Shown: positions 47,771 through 59,968, counted from the stretch's first letter. The stretch: 64,000 nucleotides of DNA from Pleurotus djamor (GCA_029747585.1 JAPEVF010000227.1:1-64000); one strand, 5' to 3'. Translations and numbers: made by a program. The notes: generated from the sequence alone by a model not told the origin.

Positions 47771-48485
47771 AAATTGCATTTATCAATGGTATCAAGCAAG
47801 AAAAAGGCCATAAAGCAATGTTTATATTGGAGTTACTCGGTACAAAAGGTCTACATAAAATAGCTGTATACAAGGCATAGAGTCGCACACAAATAATACG
47901 TGCGTCATCAGTCTAAGACGATGGTCCTCAAACCTGAGGTCGGCAGTAGGAGGGCAGAGCACTAAGATAGTCACCAGGTCAGCAACTAAAAGGGTGGGTG
48001 CTAGCTAGCGTACCTGGGGGATTCTGTCGACACACTCCGGAGATATGATCCCGCAAGCTGCCCGACGTCAACCACAACGATGGAGACTACGATGGAACAT
48101 TAGTCAATTACGGTACCGCGCCAAGAAAGAGGAGCAACTGACCAGTTACTAAGCCTGTCTACAAGGGATATGTCGCGTCGCGTCAGTCTTGGATGTGAAT
48201 TGAATGGAAAGGGCCGCACCAACAACGTATCATGCACATGTGCGACTCTGTGAACCTCCATTAATTCCTACGGGCAATTCAAGTCTTCCCGTGCTAAACC
48301 AAGGTTAGATGTCATGCATCACGTCCCGAGTTGGCCAACAGTCGTGTGTGGAGGGGTGGCTGGAATAACCAAGCCTGTGAGTTCGTCGCGTTGGCACAGA
48401 CCATGAGCTTGATGCAGGGAAAGGTTTCAGTGATATTTATAGCGTTGATGCTGGAGTCAACGGGGAGCAGTCGGACGCGTAACAA

Positions 48486-48977
48486 TTGGGGAAAATGAAG
48501 GAGAATGTCGTGGTTGAAGTTGACGTTGAGGAACAAAACTCGAACCATTTTCGGAGTTGTAAACGGTGGCGTTACCTGTCACGGTCACGTCCTGCTTGGA
48601 AAACGACAAGTCGAACTTCCCCGATTGATTGCCGATTGACGCACCACGAACGAAAATGGCTTCGAACCGATGGTATTGGACAGGTACTCTGTCGAAGAAG
48701 AACTCTACCGGTGCAGGCGCTTCGACCAGGCCTAGTCTTGTTGACGCCTCAAGGCCTCAACGTCAACGTTCAAGTTGCGTTCAACAAGCACCCTCTTGAC
48801 ACGTTTACGGCTGTGACCAAGCTATGGGCCTATGGCTCGGACGAGCCCCGGCCTGAGACCACAACCTCCACGCAACAATTGCAACCTGCGCGAGCTCAGC
48901 CTCAGCCTGACCTCGAGCTCTCCTTTCCTCTTGCCCACCCGTCACCTTGGGTCCAAACGATGAACAAGCTCAACTAA
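48486..48977 (+). CDS. Doubtful ORF inside the 2.0-kb element
   Basis: A 163-codon open frame whose second half is protein-like (GLNVNVQVAFNKHPLDTFTA) and then Gln/Pro/Thr-rich. No transposase motif and no splice partners found. It may be captured host sequence or chance. Confidence 0.2.
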   Translation: MGKMKENVVVEVDVEEQNSNHFRSCKRWRYLSRSRPAWKTTSRTSPIDCRLTHHERKWLRTDGIGQVLCRRRTLPVQALRPGLVLLTPQGLNVNVQVAFNKHPLDTFTAVTKLWAYGSDEPRPETTTSTQQLQPARAQPQPDLELSFPLAHPSPWVQTMNKLN

Positions 48978-49565
48978 AACATCGCGTGCTCCGCGCTGCA
49001 TCCCGGCTTAATGTACGATACCTGGATAGACGTACAATATCCTTGAATACTCGAAACCTCTCTTTGACCGAGACTGATTCTCTTGTGATACTTTTACGGC
49101 CGACATGGTCTGTAAACAACGTTCTGTTGGAATACCCAGAGCCTCCCTCAGCTCATACGACTTTCAGGCCATAAGTCCTTCCTAATTCAGGCGCACCTCA
49201 CGCGACACTGAGTACCAAGGCCATCCTACTCGACGTCACACTCAGTCCGAAGGCTGCTGTCCCATGTAGAATCACTTCAGTTACCATGTCCTGTTATGTA
49301 GTCCGTTCCGATTCCATACCACAAAATTCTGCTCTTTCCATCTAGTTGGCGGCTTTGGACTTCGAGCCATACTTTCAATGAGATACTGCGTTATTTAGCC
49401 ATAACCATCGCGTGTACTTCGAAATCGCGCGAAATCCTGCAATACCTAACGAAAAGATGCAAAATATTGCACAATTGACTTCGGATCTATTGACTTGTCA
49501 GCATAATTTTGCAAAATGTCGAAGATAATGCAAAAGGTGCAAAATTTTGCAAAATCCCCCGATGA

Positions 49566-49587
49566 AGGTTTTCCTGATGACGTATCG
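49566..49587. repeat. Right terminal inverted repeat of the 2.0-kb element
   Basis: Inverted partner of 47568-47588. Read toward the gene it lies directly after the exon sequence encoding YNYDY. Confidence 0.5.
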
Positions 49588-50315
49588 TAATCGTAGTTGT
49601 ACCAAACCTTATGACCTTGATGGTTGACGTAGAAGACATTGACGACAGTCGGCCTGTCCATGTTCGGGTTCGACCAGGTCTCCCAAAATCGTTTCTCAGC
49701 TACGTGATGCAAGGTTGGTGAGATTGCTGATATGGATGTGGAATCGAGGAGGGAAACTTACCATCTCGATACAGCGCGGAGCTACGAGAAGTGGGGATGA
49801 GTGTCTGTGGAATTTGACGGTCATTATTACGGGTTTCGAGGTGTAATTGGGCGGAGAGGCACTGACTGCAGGCATTTGTTCTGGGGAAAAGATTACAGTG
49901 AGTTGGATAGGTAGTGGTAGACTTGAACGCCTTATAAGTCAAGGACTGACTCACATAAACGGAACGCGTATTCCATTCCACCACCAACCAAGCCACTCCT
50001 CCCACAGTCCACTGCCTTGTCTGCATGCTAGGCGAGCCCTTGGATAAGCACGCAGAACGGACGGTAGCTTTTCCACTTACCTCCACGCATCCCACGGCAA
50101 CCCTATCAATCAATCATCTACTTGACGCTCAGCCGTTCAGATTCGTATGACGTGAAGAGCTGTGAAGGAGAGCTCACTATTTTGACCATAAAGAGGCTAG
50201 AGCCAGCCGACGCAGCTGGTTCAGGAGCACGTTCACTGAGGACGTAAGTACAGCCCTGGAGCGCTAATCCGTTTAGTACCAGCGAACACATTGCCAACGC
50301 ATGTCTGATGTCGAT

Positions 50316-51519
50316 CATCATTTCCGCCGATGCCAACATTGCCTCAGAATGCAATGATCCTCGTGCAGCCTGACGGCCCCGGGTTCCCTCTATCTGGCTT
50401 CAGCAATTGCAGCACTATCAACGTCAACGAGTGGCGAGATATGCCCAGATGCATCAAAATCGAACAGTCTGCGTCAAATTCCATGATAAACGGAGCTGAG
50501 TCAAGGCTGCGACTTGAAGGACTTTTTGAAGTGACCAGGGGCGATCCAGCGTCCAGCGCGCATCACAGTTCTCTGGACGCGCACAGGCTGCTGCGTGGTA
50601 ATGGTAATGACTGTAAGATCTTGTGGGAAGGTTTGAACGTGGAGTGAAGAGTTTGAGGGGGAAAGACCGAATTTGTGATTCCGAAGTGGCACTTTCGTAC
50701 GCGCGATCAACGTATTCCTGTGGTAACCGGCGGACATTACTATACTGTCCTTCAAGGTCAAACGTAGAGAAGAGGGGCGAGGTTCATGAACGTATGTGTC
50801 TTTCGGCATCGCAGAGTGACCACTGACCAGGGAGACGGCGCCCAATGTCGCACATCGCACGTCGCACGCATGGTACATGCACACATCCGTGTATGATAAG
50901 TAGATGAAAGGCCCCAGAGCATCCGATAGAGGGTACCGGTGAACACAAAACCAGCTTGTAATTTGCGTATGAATAGCTTGACCTCCCACAAGTTTGAAGT
51001 TCCGCGACCATTGCTCAGTGCGGACCGTCCACCACTGGCACCACAGAATGCGACGCCCATAGTCATTAAATATAAGGCCTCAAAGCGTCGGGTGAATGCT
51101 TCTGCTGTGAGCGACAAGTCGTGTGGTTCCCCGCCTTCGGGTAGATGGGGCCTGCCGCCTCCTGATGACAAGGTCGAAATAAGTGGGGACACCCTTGGTT
51201 GGCTTTCGGTCGCTGTTTGTCGTGCTATGACTTCGACAGAAAGAGGCGTTTACGGAGGCGACCAATTGCAAAGCGAGATCTGGTATCACAAAAGTCTGTA
51301 CGAAGATATAGAGATTAGATTGAGATGGCGAGAAGGTGAGATGGTCACATAGGATATATACACTGTACTGTACAATACGTGTAAATATATCAATACAGTG
51401 TATACGTGCCTACGATGGGAGGGGATCAAAGGGGAATTTGCCTCAATTGGAAGTTGTACATATGTATCGTAGTTACTACGAAAGGGGAATTGGAAGTGTA
51501 TGGATGGGCACTCTTGGGT
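50316..51519. other. Region without a supported gene
   Basis: About 1.2 kb with overlapping ORFs on both strands (50330-50647 and 50939-51352 plus; 50758-51192 minus), none with splice links or recognised motifs. The promoter of the PARP-like gene should lie at its left edge. Confidence 0.35.
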
Positions 51520-53063
51520 TTACTCTTCTGCTTCCTCCAGATCATCGTCACACAGCAATGGTGAGTCAAAATCAGCCTCGGAAAAGTAGGACTCGAGCGC
51601 TGCTGTAGTGTCATCAACTGACACAATCTTTTTGGAGGTAGCGGGAGCCGGCAGGTGAGACGATACGGGATTGACATTGGTTGGCAGGTTACTGGACACA
51701 TTCTTCTCATCATTTGAGGTGAGTGGGGGGGNATGATGAGCAGATGGGGGNAACTATCTGGAAGGGATTCATCGGTGGCCGGAGTGGGCGAGCATGACTT
51801 GTCGTCGGTGCGTATAAGCGTAGCGGCAAGGGTCAAATCGTTTGATGTCAGTGGTGGAGATGATGAGCAGATGGGTGAACTGTCCGGAAGGGATTCAGCG
51901 GTGACCGAGATTGGTGAAAGCAAGTTGTCTCCAGCAGTTTCAAAGAGTAAATTTGTGGGTGGAGAATGGGTGGTTGCCATGACAGCGGTTTGGCTGTGCA
52001 AAGATGGGGATGGAATCATCGCAGGGGGGGAGGGAGACAGACTGAGAGATTGAGATGGCAATGCCAGGGGTGAATTCTGGGTTTGAGACTTATTAGAGGT
52101 TGGAAAATGTGGATGAGGGGGATTGTTTTCATCGAAATGGGAGATGGGCGAGCTGCCAGCAATTGGGCTTGACAGAGCGGACCCCGTTGTTAAAGATAGA
52201 GGGGAAGAAAGGGCCCTATAAGTGGGTTGAGACAGAATTGCTTCATTGGGGGGTGGTTCAGATGTTTCATTGGAGATAGCACCGTGATCAGAAGTGGATA
52301 TGTCGGAGCCCGGTGGCGATGCAAGAGGAGCTGGGGATGGTGTGCGGGGGGACACAGAGGGTAGCGTGATGCGAGAACTTTGTGAGGAATGGTGATCTTG
52401 TTGGAGCACGTAGGTGAGAGGTGGTGAGTTGGCGGCCACCGGCGATGATGGAGTGGGCCCCGGTATCAAATTGTCCAATTGCCTTGAAGGGATTGGAAAG
52501 TGGAGACCAAGCGAATTTGCCACTTCGTGACTGAAGCCCTCTTCCAAGGCCTCATTGGCATACGTCTGTCGTAAATTTGGCGATGCTGGTGGGGGAACCA
52601 GGTCATTGTTGGGCCATGAGAAGGGCTTATCAAGGTCGGGATGCTCATAAAGAGGGCTTCGAGTATACGCTAGGCGTGTTTGATATATTTCTTCTTGGCT
52701 CCAGTGGACAATACTTCGTTTTAAACGTGTTTGGGCGGGGAAGCCGGGAACAAGTTCAAGTTCAAAAAAATCACGGTATTGTGCCCTGCAACCGCTAGGT
52801 ATTGTACCCAAGTCGAAGCTGGGATCTTTAGGGCGATGTGTGGGGATGAAGTATTTGCCAGGATTTCCCTTCCAATCAAAACGAGGTGGGGTGGCGGGCA
52901 CCGCAGGGGCGGAGACGTCATCAAAGGGTCGAAATGTGGGGTTTGGTGTGGGTGGTGGTGATTGACGAGGGCTAGGAGTGGGTAGGGAGCCATTGGGTAG
53001 GCTGAGTTCATAGCCCTGATGGCTTTTTCCATCAACTTCAACTGATGGGGTGTTAGAACCCAA
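51520..53063 (-). CDS. Ser/Pro-rich hypothetical protein (5' end not located, two Ns)
   Basis: The frame begins upstream of a TTG at 53063 with no ATG, so a 5' exon or a frame error in the GGGG run near 53050 is likely; the alternative frame there reads SRDWVLTPHQLKLMEKAIRA. The first third is ordered-looking (FDWKGNPGKYFIPTHRPKDP, YRDFFELELVPGFPAQTRLKR, HWSQEEIYQTRLAY). The rest is disordered and Ser/Pro-rich. Ns at 51732 and 51751 shift the frame. Discounting both, the protein ends with the acidic DDDLEEAEE at a stop at 51520-51522. An approximately 70-bp direct repeat (about 51721-51790 and 51850-51910) encodes AESLPDSSPICSSSPPL-type units. Probably transposon-associated; function unknown. 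Confidence 0.5.
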
Positions 53064-53605
53064 TCCCGAGAGACAGGGGGAGCGGGATTCGAACGGCGTT
53101 GGTCGTGAAAGAGGAGATGAAGAATCCGAATGAACGGCGAACGGCGTTCAGGAACGAAGAGACGGACTTGCGACAACAACGACTGAGGAGCAGCGTTGTG
53201 TCCACAGGCACTCTCGTGTCCGGGATTCGGGATTCGTGAGGACGAAGGAGGAGCGAGGGATGAATCCCGCAAGGAAGAGGGAAGAAACGTTTATATTCGA
53301 ACTGAGGAGCAATGGACAAGAATAGCTACTATATATACTGAGTGCCTCATGTGTAGCATGAGGCGCGGCTAAAGTGAACAATGAGACTTTGTACATAAGT
53401 GAACGCCAAAACATCCGCTGAATCCCGGACAGGGGCTAGGGGCTAGTCACGTGACCGGGGTTCCCAAAAGGGGCAGTCACGCGGAGCGTGACAAGAGGCC
53501 ATAAGAAGCCGCACTTCATTCACTCTCCCCACGTCCGTCCGTCTCACTACCAGACTCATTTAAATCTAACATAGCTCGTTTCGACACATCATTAGCCTAT
53601 TAGCC

Positions 53606-54248
53606 ATGGCCCGCGAACGAAAATATTTCACGTCTGAGGAGCGGGCTGCTGCTCGTCAAGCCAAGAATCGGCGCTATTATCAAAAGTCAGTCCATCTACA
53701 GCTCGCGCCCACTCACTATGTTGTAATTGGCAAATGCAGGAATAGGGAAAAACTTCTCAAACGAGCTCGAGATACTTATCGGGCGCAAACGTCTGACCCT
53801 ACAAATGACGATGCGGACGAGGATTGGTAATATGTTTGTTAGGAAACTGAATCCCTAGCGCTACTGACTCCAACGTAAACCAAGGCGTGTTTTGACCAGG
53901 TCGGCAATAATGGAGGTCTCAAGACTTGCCCAGTGGTTGAAAGACCTGATCGGGGAAAGCCCGCTAGCGTTCTACACCGAGTTGTGCAAAATCATTCTAG
54001 GCGAGGGGACATTGAAGCGCTTAGACATCGAGATGGGCCGTGTTAATGACCAACTTACAGCGGTTCAACACTGCGTAGGTGTTGTCCTTCAACAAGTAGG
54101 GGTGACGCCAGAATGGGAAGACGCCAATAATGTATTGAAGCGCTTTTTGCACGCCATATCATGCTTCGAGGATATCGCATGTGCATTTATGGAGGGTGCG
54201 GATGTGTTGAAGCTGAGGCTTGAGGAAGGGGCACTATTATTTCAATAG
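53606..54248 (+). CDS. Small basic-region protein, paralogous in layout to the 59969 gene
   Basis: Exons 53606-53685, 53740-53826 and 53900-54248 give about 171 residues. The N-terminus is a basic helix (ERAAARQAKNRRYYQK then NREKLLKRARDTYR) reminiscent of a DNA-binding basic region. An acidic hinge (DDADEDW) follows, then a helical C-terminal domain with LAQWLKDLIGESPLAFYTEL and CFEDIACAFMEGADVLKLRLEE. The 59969 gene has the same plan and an equivalent VACVEDIYCHFIEGDLED segment. Basic-region proteins of this kind are common near basidiomycete transposons. Function unknown; nuclear location inferred. Confidence 0.75.
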
Positions 54249-54870
54249 ATTCTCATCTCGTTATCTCAATAGGCCGTTGCATTTGTCGCTTTTCGTGGAC
54301 TGGATCTTTATTAATCGTGCCCATTCAAGAAGCCCCTGTGGCAATCCCAACCCCCTGAAGCTTAAAGAGAAGATTTAATAGCACGAGCCGCGGNTTTTTT
54401 TTCATTCGAGCATCCTACACAGTAGTCGCAAAAAATGTCTAGTAAGTCCCCCAAGCCTCCACTTCTCATGTGGACTTGTCCACCTAACATCCCCGACTCA
54501 GCCTAAGCTGTAATCCTATACAATAGAAGACAGGTTTTCCTAGACGAACTCTAGACAGTGGACTCAGGAAAACCTGGACGCGCGAAGCGCCCGTGGTGGG
54601 AGCGCGCTGCTTGTTCATCCGGATATCAGCTGAGTGGGAAACTCTGGTTGCCGGCCGAAGGAATTGCCAAATCGGGACATGCTAGCGGGTTAGGTCGACC
54701 GTGCGACTATGCTTTGATGCTGTGGGAACCATTTGAAGACGTGAGACATTGTTAAGGGGTGTGGGAGCCGATATCATCTTCGCAAATTGCCACAAAAGGA
54801 AAAAANGACTTTATACAAACCTACAAAGCTAGTGAAAAAAAAACAGCACGACTACGAGAGATGTAGGTAT
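54249..54870. other. Intergenic region with two Ns
   Basis: About 620 bp with Ns at 54394 and about 54806. The ORF at 54558-54755 has no splice partner. The phrase CAACCCCCTGA near 54350 also follows the paralogous 59969 gene (near 60710), so the duplication may include the 3' flank. Confidence 0.4.
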
Positions 54871-55937
54871 CTATGGTAACAGCGCCGCGTAACCCCTGTT
54901 GATTGCATTGTCCATCTCATTGACCCCATGTTGGATGCTACTGACCCGTCTCTGGAAACTCGTTGAAATGTTGACGGTAACAGACACTGTGTACGGCCTA
55001 GAGAGAACGTATTAACACACGTGGAAGAACGGAAAAAGAAGAAAAAAAANGAACATCACGCACCACGAAGCGAAAACACCCACATCACGACCACGGTAAA
55101 CGACATACAAGGGGCCGGGAGTCCCAGCGGGAGGTAGGTGGTAAGGGTAGCCGACAGGGAGAGGCCAGGGACCGAGAAGTGGCTGGGGAGGTACTGCGTT
55201 CGGTACGTTAGCGACGGGGACATTCGGAGGCAGGGGGACAGCAGCAGCAGCAGCGACTGGCGGACCAGAAACGGCAGGGGGAGGGACCGGTACCGCAGCG
55301 ACGACGGGTGGAGCAGCGACGGTGGGTGGGGCGGCNTGCGCGCCTAAAGACATTGCGCTGGTACCCGCAACAATGGCTAGTATGACGTAATTAGAACATA
55401 GAGCATCAGGGAACGAGAAAAGAAAAACATACCTGAGATTTGCGAGTAAGCAGGGGGTCCAGGTGTTTGCTGCACCGACGACGATGAACCCGAAGGCAAG
55501 AGTGAGCTCGGGCCAGGAACAGGACCACCACCAGCCGAGCTAGTGGATTCCGCGTCACTGACAGCCCCTCCAGCGTCATTGCCGTATTGGTTACTGTAAT
55601 CGTCGTTGAAGTCATCGTTGTAGATGTGGTAGTCGTCGCCATCGTTGGCATCGGAGGCGGACAACACTGGAGAAACTGGTAAACCTTCAGTCGCGTGAGC
55701 AGCGGCGGACTCCTCGGCTTCCTCCGCGTAGTCGGCGGCGGCAAGGAGCAGTGCAGCGAAAGCTCGTGCTTGCGAGGGGCTCATACCGACGGACCTCAGA
55801 AGCGCGAGGTGGCCTACAAAATTCGAAAAGGATCAGCAAACGGGTTCAAGTGGTGGAGGGAAGGGACACGGTGGCAAATGGGGGGCGGACATACCTCCGA
55901 TGGTCAGAACGTTCGTGAAGGGGAGAGGCTGAGACAT
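54871..55937 (-). CDS. Hypothetical Pro/Ala-rich protein, four exons
   Basis: Exons 55895-55937, 55433-55813, 55064-55376 and 54871-54997 give about 287 residues. Here, unlike most other cases, the N at 55336 has to be counted as a base for the frame to hold. The N-terminus is short and hydrophobic. An Ala/Glu helix (AFAALLLAAADYAEEAEES) and an Asp/Asn/Tyr-rich acidic segment (DGDDYHIYNDDFNDDYSN) follow. A Pro/Val/Ala-rich region (VPVPPPAVSGPPVAAAAAVP) leads into PYHLPPAGTPGPLYVVYRGR. The end contains YTVSVTVNISTSFQRRVSSI. TATAAAG lies 36 bp before the ATG. No family recognised. Confidence 0.65.
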
Positions 55938-55972
55938 TGTTTGCGGGGTTGATGAAGAGATCGAAGACGAGC

Positions 55973-55980
55973 CTTTATAA
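55973..55980 (-). promoter_or_regulatory. TATA-like element for the 54871-55937 gene
   Basis: TTATAAAG on the minus strand, 36 bp upstream of the ATG. Confidence 0.45.
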
Positions 55981-56765
55981 CTGGTGACGAGGAGTCGAGG
56001 ACTCCCCTGCCGTATAGCCAATCGCGATAGACCATACCCGGAAGGTGGCTGCGCGGTTCCCTGGCTGCAGCATTGTCGAAGTCTTTCCCATTTCTGTCAG
56101 CAGCTCCCTCGTTTCATAGCTTGTGGAAATCTACTCATTTCGTTAGAGGCAGAGCCAGAGCTAGGGGTACAAGAGCCACGTGAGACTGACGTACGAGAAA
56201 TGACATCAAAGAACCAGTGATGGGCTCAAGGACACCATGTGGTGCGACGGCGAATGTATGCCCGAAGGTCACAACGACATCATCAGCATGCGCAGCGACT
56301 ATATCCAGAGAGACCACTGTGTTGGTAGCTTTCGGGGTGACAGCAAGGCTGAGGTAAAAAAAAAAGAAGTTGAACACTTTGCCCAAGACAGGACTGAGAT
56401 GAATGCACGCACGCACCAACTGACCAGTTTGCCGTCTCATGCACGCAGAGTCTCATGGTCTGAACCTTTGAGGCGTATGCTTCGGGAGAACCGCTTGAGC
56501 ACGCAATGCTGCCAGAACGAGTACTTCTGGACTTCGAGCTACTAAGGGCAATGAATAGGTAGGACGTCATGTAACACATTGACTCAAGCACTCACTGAGC
56601 AAAAATTTTCATCGGAAACAAAGGCTGATTGTGGGTGCGACGTTTGGGCAATGGGGGGAGGAACTTGCTTTCACAGGAGCTTATGCTGGCGAGAAAAGTA
56701 ACGAGGAGAAGAAATTGAGCAGGATAAAAAGGCTCGAGAGGACGTGAAGAACGCCAACAGCAAAG
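55981..56765. other. Region between divergent genes
   Basis: About 785 bp between the divergent starts at 55937 and 56766. It includes a poly-A run of ten (near 56358). ORFs present are short and unsupported. Confidence 0.4.
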
Positions 56766-59502
56766 ATGTCGTCCAGCGAGGGAGCCAGAGCCAGCTCTAC
56801 CAATACTGCACCCACTGCCAGCCAAGGCCCTCCGGCGGAGGTCCCTCCAGCGGTGACAGCACCAGCGGTGACAGCACCAGCGGTGACAGCACCAGCAGCG
56901 GCGACGACACCCCCAACGACGACAACAGACGAATGGGATTTAACGAAGTGAGGACTTCGTATGTTTGTTTTTCCATTCCATCATGCTGACTAAGCGATCA
57001 TCAGACCTCTGACACGTAATTGGGCCAAAGGCGCCCGCCTTGAATATCTTGACGACAACCTCGATAAATTCATCGAGAGTCTCAACCATGGCCGGGATGC
57101 GTCTCGGGCTCTGCTCGACAGCGTCGTCAATGGCTATTTTAGTATCTTCGACTGGCGCCTTCCTCTCACCGCCGAGCCCGACCCCGCCAATCCACCTGAT
57201 CCAAGGGAGCGGCTCACGCAAGCAGAAACCACTCGGAAAGGTCTCGTCATATCGAAAATGCGTACTGTGAGTGGTCATTAACTTTTCTTCTCTTCTCCCA
57301 TATCAATGGACGTAATATCTCCATACAGGCGATCCACAACTGGCTCTATTACCGCGCCAGCAAAATCTCGAACCCATACAAGCATCTCAAGAGCTTATCC
57401 CCTACTGATCCCTTTGCCGTCTTACTCAGCCGTCTAACGGGCATCGGACTCAAACCCCCAAACTGTATAGCAGGCTGGCAAGAGCTGCAACGAGAGAAGT
57501 TCGCGGACTACAAGGATGCATTCGACGCGCAATGTGCACAGAAGAAGACTCCGAAGTCGCACGTTGCTACCGCGCGGAACAAATACATGAAAGCCATATT
57601 CGATGGACTCGGAGAGGAACAGAAGAAGGAATGGGAGGAACGTGCGAAGGCACGTCACGATGAGGAAGTCCGTCAAAGAAATGCTAAGTTTGAGCATCTG
57701 GACTCGTTGAGCCCTCAGGACCGGCAAGAGTGAGTCTTGTGTCTTCCTATATTGACATGTCATTAACCTCACTAGTGCGCTACGACGCTTGGCGGACTTC
57801 TTCCTACCAATCATTGAAGGTGCCAGTGCTGTCCTTGGCATGCACGTCTCAGTCTTTGTCGGAGGACCTGAACCTGCCCAAGGAGGCGCTTTGAATGTTT
57901 TGAGGTGAGTTCTCCACTTCGACGGAAGTGTCAATGCCAAATAACCTTTCTGCTCACAGTATTCATTCCGGGGTCAATCGAGCCGCGATCCCGATGACTT
58001 GGGGAGAAGCCAACCCCAACACCTTCGATGAGGTCACCGCGAACTTCTTATCCTATCTGGAGACATGTTATTGTATGTGCCCGCTTGCTGCTACACAGAG
58101 AGAAGATGACTTATGAATTGTGTAGCTGCTGAAGACAGAGAGGCAGCCGCCCTCCCTCAAACTTTCAACAGTTCGAGTGTCTCCACCACTCGGATCGTTC
58201 CACCACGGCGAACCGAGGCGGATCGCCACGGCATGCACGGCGATAGCATGCAACAGCCACCACAGAAGTCGAAGGGACGGCGAACGGAAGCCAGCAAGAA
58301 CGACAACAGCAATGGCTCGCCACGACCATCGCAACGATCCAAAGCACCAGCTCGTCGTCAGCGTCATCGTGCTGACGATAGCGACAGTGACAGCGAAAGC
58401 GAAAGCGACGATCACTCTATAGCCTCCTCATCGGATGCTAGTGGTCGCAACTCCCGACACAAACCACGCCATCAAGCTTCTAAGCGCCGTCGCAGTCCAG
58501 TCACACCAAAGAAGAAGCATGGCCATAAGCGCAACAAACATAGGAACCACAGGGACGCCCACGATGAGGCAATTGACGACGTTGACGAAAGTGATGAACG
58601 CCCCCCACTGAAGAAGTCACGCCCTCGACCGAAGCGCAAGCCTCAGGCTGATACCCCAGACAATGATTGTAAGCGACTCACCCTCTCTCATCGAGTTCTA
58701 TTTGTTCACCACGTTGCTGCCCATTAGACTTTCATGACAGCGACTCATCACCTCAAACCACGACGGCCCGTGATGCTCAAACTCCAGGTCAGTTCGGCTC
58801 CAATTTCCCCGTTTGTCTTTGTTGTTGACCGCTTTTTTAGACCACACACCGGCCCCGGTCGATACCTTTGCATGCCCTACTGCTACCAGCACTCGCATCC
58901 CCGTTTCCCTCAAGGCTCCCGAAGTTAGCTCGCTTTGGCCATCATGGTTCGCTGTCAATTACAAGGTGCTATTCGAGCTTTGGAAGATGCCAATCGTGTG
59001 GTCGACGCTGCTCGCCACTTACGTAGAGTTGGAGAGGCAAACCGCCTTCGACAACCCTGGACCTCAGAGCAGTCTCTCTGCCGAAAAACGACCTGGGGAA
59101 ATCCAATGGTGGATACATCGCGGCCGACGACAGCCAGTGGTCATCTCAAACGTGGACACATTTTCGACCGAGTGGTGGAGCTGGTGGAAATCTATGCAGC
59201 CTGAGTGGCGCGAAGTTCACGATGTCGACGGGTCCCTGACTGTCAAGAATCGAGTCTTCGATCTTGCTATCTCCGAGGTGCCGGACGCCTGGTCGACGAT
59301 GGATAAACATGGTGCGAACGGGTTCTTGAGTGTGGTGGCCAGCTTAGGTTGGTGGGGCTCTCATCTGGCAAAGATGTATCCACGGTGGAACTGCTGGACG
59401 ATGGCCGACCCTCATGGACATTGCTGGGACGATGCAGCGGTAGATGTGATATGGGTGATGCAGCGGCTTTCCGCATCACGCGATAACCGTTTGCATCAGT
59501 AG
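56766..59502 (+). CDS. Large hypothetical protein, probably transposon-associated
   Basis: Eight exons (56766-56947, 57005-57266, 57329-57729, 57776-57904, 57960-58072, 58126-58668, 58728-58787, 58841-59502) give about 783 residues, all in phase. The N-terminus holds an AVTAP repeat from a 15-bp tandem repeat. Residues from about 150 to 340 are charged and helical (FDAQCAQKKTPKSHVATARN, EEQKKEWEERAKARHDEE), somewhat HMG-box-like in feel but not assignable. A long Arg/Ser/Lys- and acid-rich region (DSDSDSESESDD, RKPQADT) follows. The C-terminal 220 residues look folded and are Trp-rich (YKVLFELWKMPIVWSTLLA, TEWWSWWKSMQPEWRE). This Trp-rich tail is familiar from proteins next to Agaricomycete transposons, an impression from memory. 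Confidence 0.75.
56851..56895. repeat. Three perfect 15-bp tandem repeats in the 56766 gene
   Basis: The unit CGGTGACAGCACCAG occurs at 56851, 56866 and 56881. It encodes the pentapeptide repeat AVTAP in the disordered N-terminus. Confidence 0.9.
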
Positions 59503-59968
59503 GGCTGTTCCCAGTATCAACCTCCGAGCTGGCTTGGTATCGTAGTCGTCTCCCTTCGGACCTCAGTGTATTTGTTTTGCCGTCGTTTATTTATTCGCGC
59601 TCGCAACGGACTGGTAGTAATGGATTCGTAGTACTCCAGAGGACTAAGTAGACATTGTAGACATTTGCCGGACATTTAGTAGTGTTATTTAAGGTCTCCT
59701 CCATGTATTCCCTGGCCATCTGGCTTCTATATATATGGTTTTCATAATCCAATATGTGAGAAGGTGCTTAGGACACCACAATTGCGAGGGGAACCCATTA
59801 TTGATAAAAGTCGTAAGAAAGCCATGAACCAAGATCGTTTCACTAATTGCGCGCTTCCGACTCCGCCACTCCCGTATCCCACTTCTCACTTTCCCTCAAC
59901 AACGTCCACCATCATTCCTCGATAATCGACCACGTCCAACACAAGGTTCCCTCATACCCATCACCTCA
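59503..59968. other. Intergenic region
   Basis: About 470 bp with short GTAGACATT-type near-repeats around 59650. No gene is supported. Confidence 0.4.

Larger units (their letters stand above)
47568..49587. mobile_element. Putative 2.0-kb DNA element inserted in the PARP-like gene
   Basis: The ends are imperfect inverted repeats (21 and 22 nt) that share CGATAC and CATCAGGAAAA in the same order. Inside each end lie clusters of TGCAAAAT-type motifs (47630-47770 and 49460-49560). The element sits where the 5' exons of the PARP-like gene stop and a normal splice donor (GTGCGT) resumes. No transposase is recognised inside, so it looks non-autonomous. A target duplication is not visible. The boundaries are inferred from one pair of repeats. 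Confidence 0.5.
46201..50315 (-). pseudogene. PARP-like ADP-ribosyltransferase gene, split by an insertion
   Basis: Exons downstream of the insertion are 47343-47491, 47230-47280, 47008-47156, 46812-46944, 46657-46749, 46513-46596, 46364-46469, 46280-46291 (12 nt) and 46201-46226. They carry PARP-fold signatures: YMWHGTKR (His of the H-Y-E triad), FGIGAYVSPTSS (Tyr), THPPSGYDSV and NDETVVFKKDAILPVEIIVL (Glu). After the catalytic part comes a His-rich stretch and a C-terminal region of unknown role. Upstream of the insertion, an exon starting at 49699 (EKRFWETWSNPN) and earlier weaker exons lead to a hydrophobic, signal-like N-terminus near 50315. Breaks: a 2.0-kb insertion at about 47568-49587 and a one-base phase mismatch at the 46513/46469 junction, in a CCC run. 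The N-terminal exon phases did not close. Substrate unknown. Confidence 0.6.
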
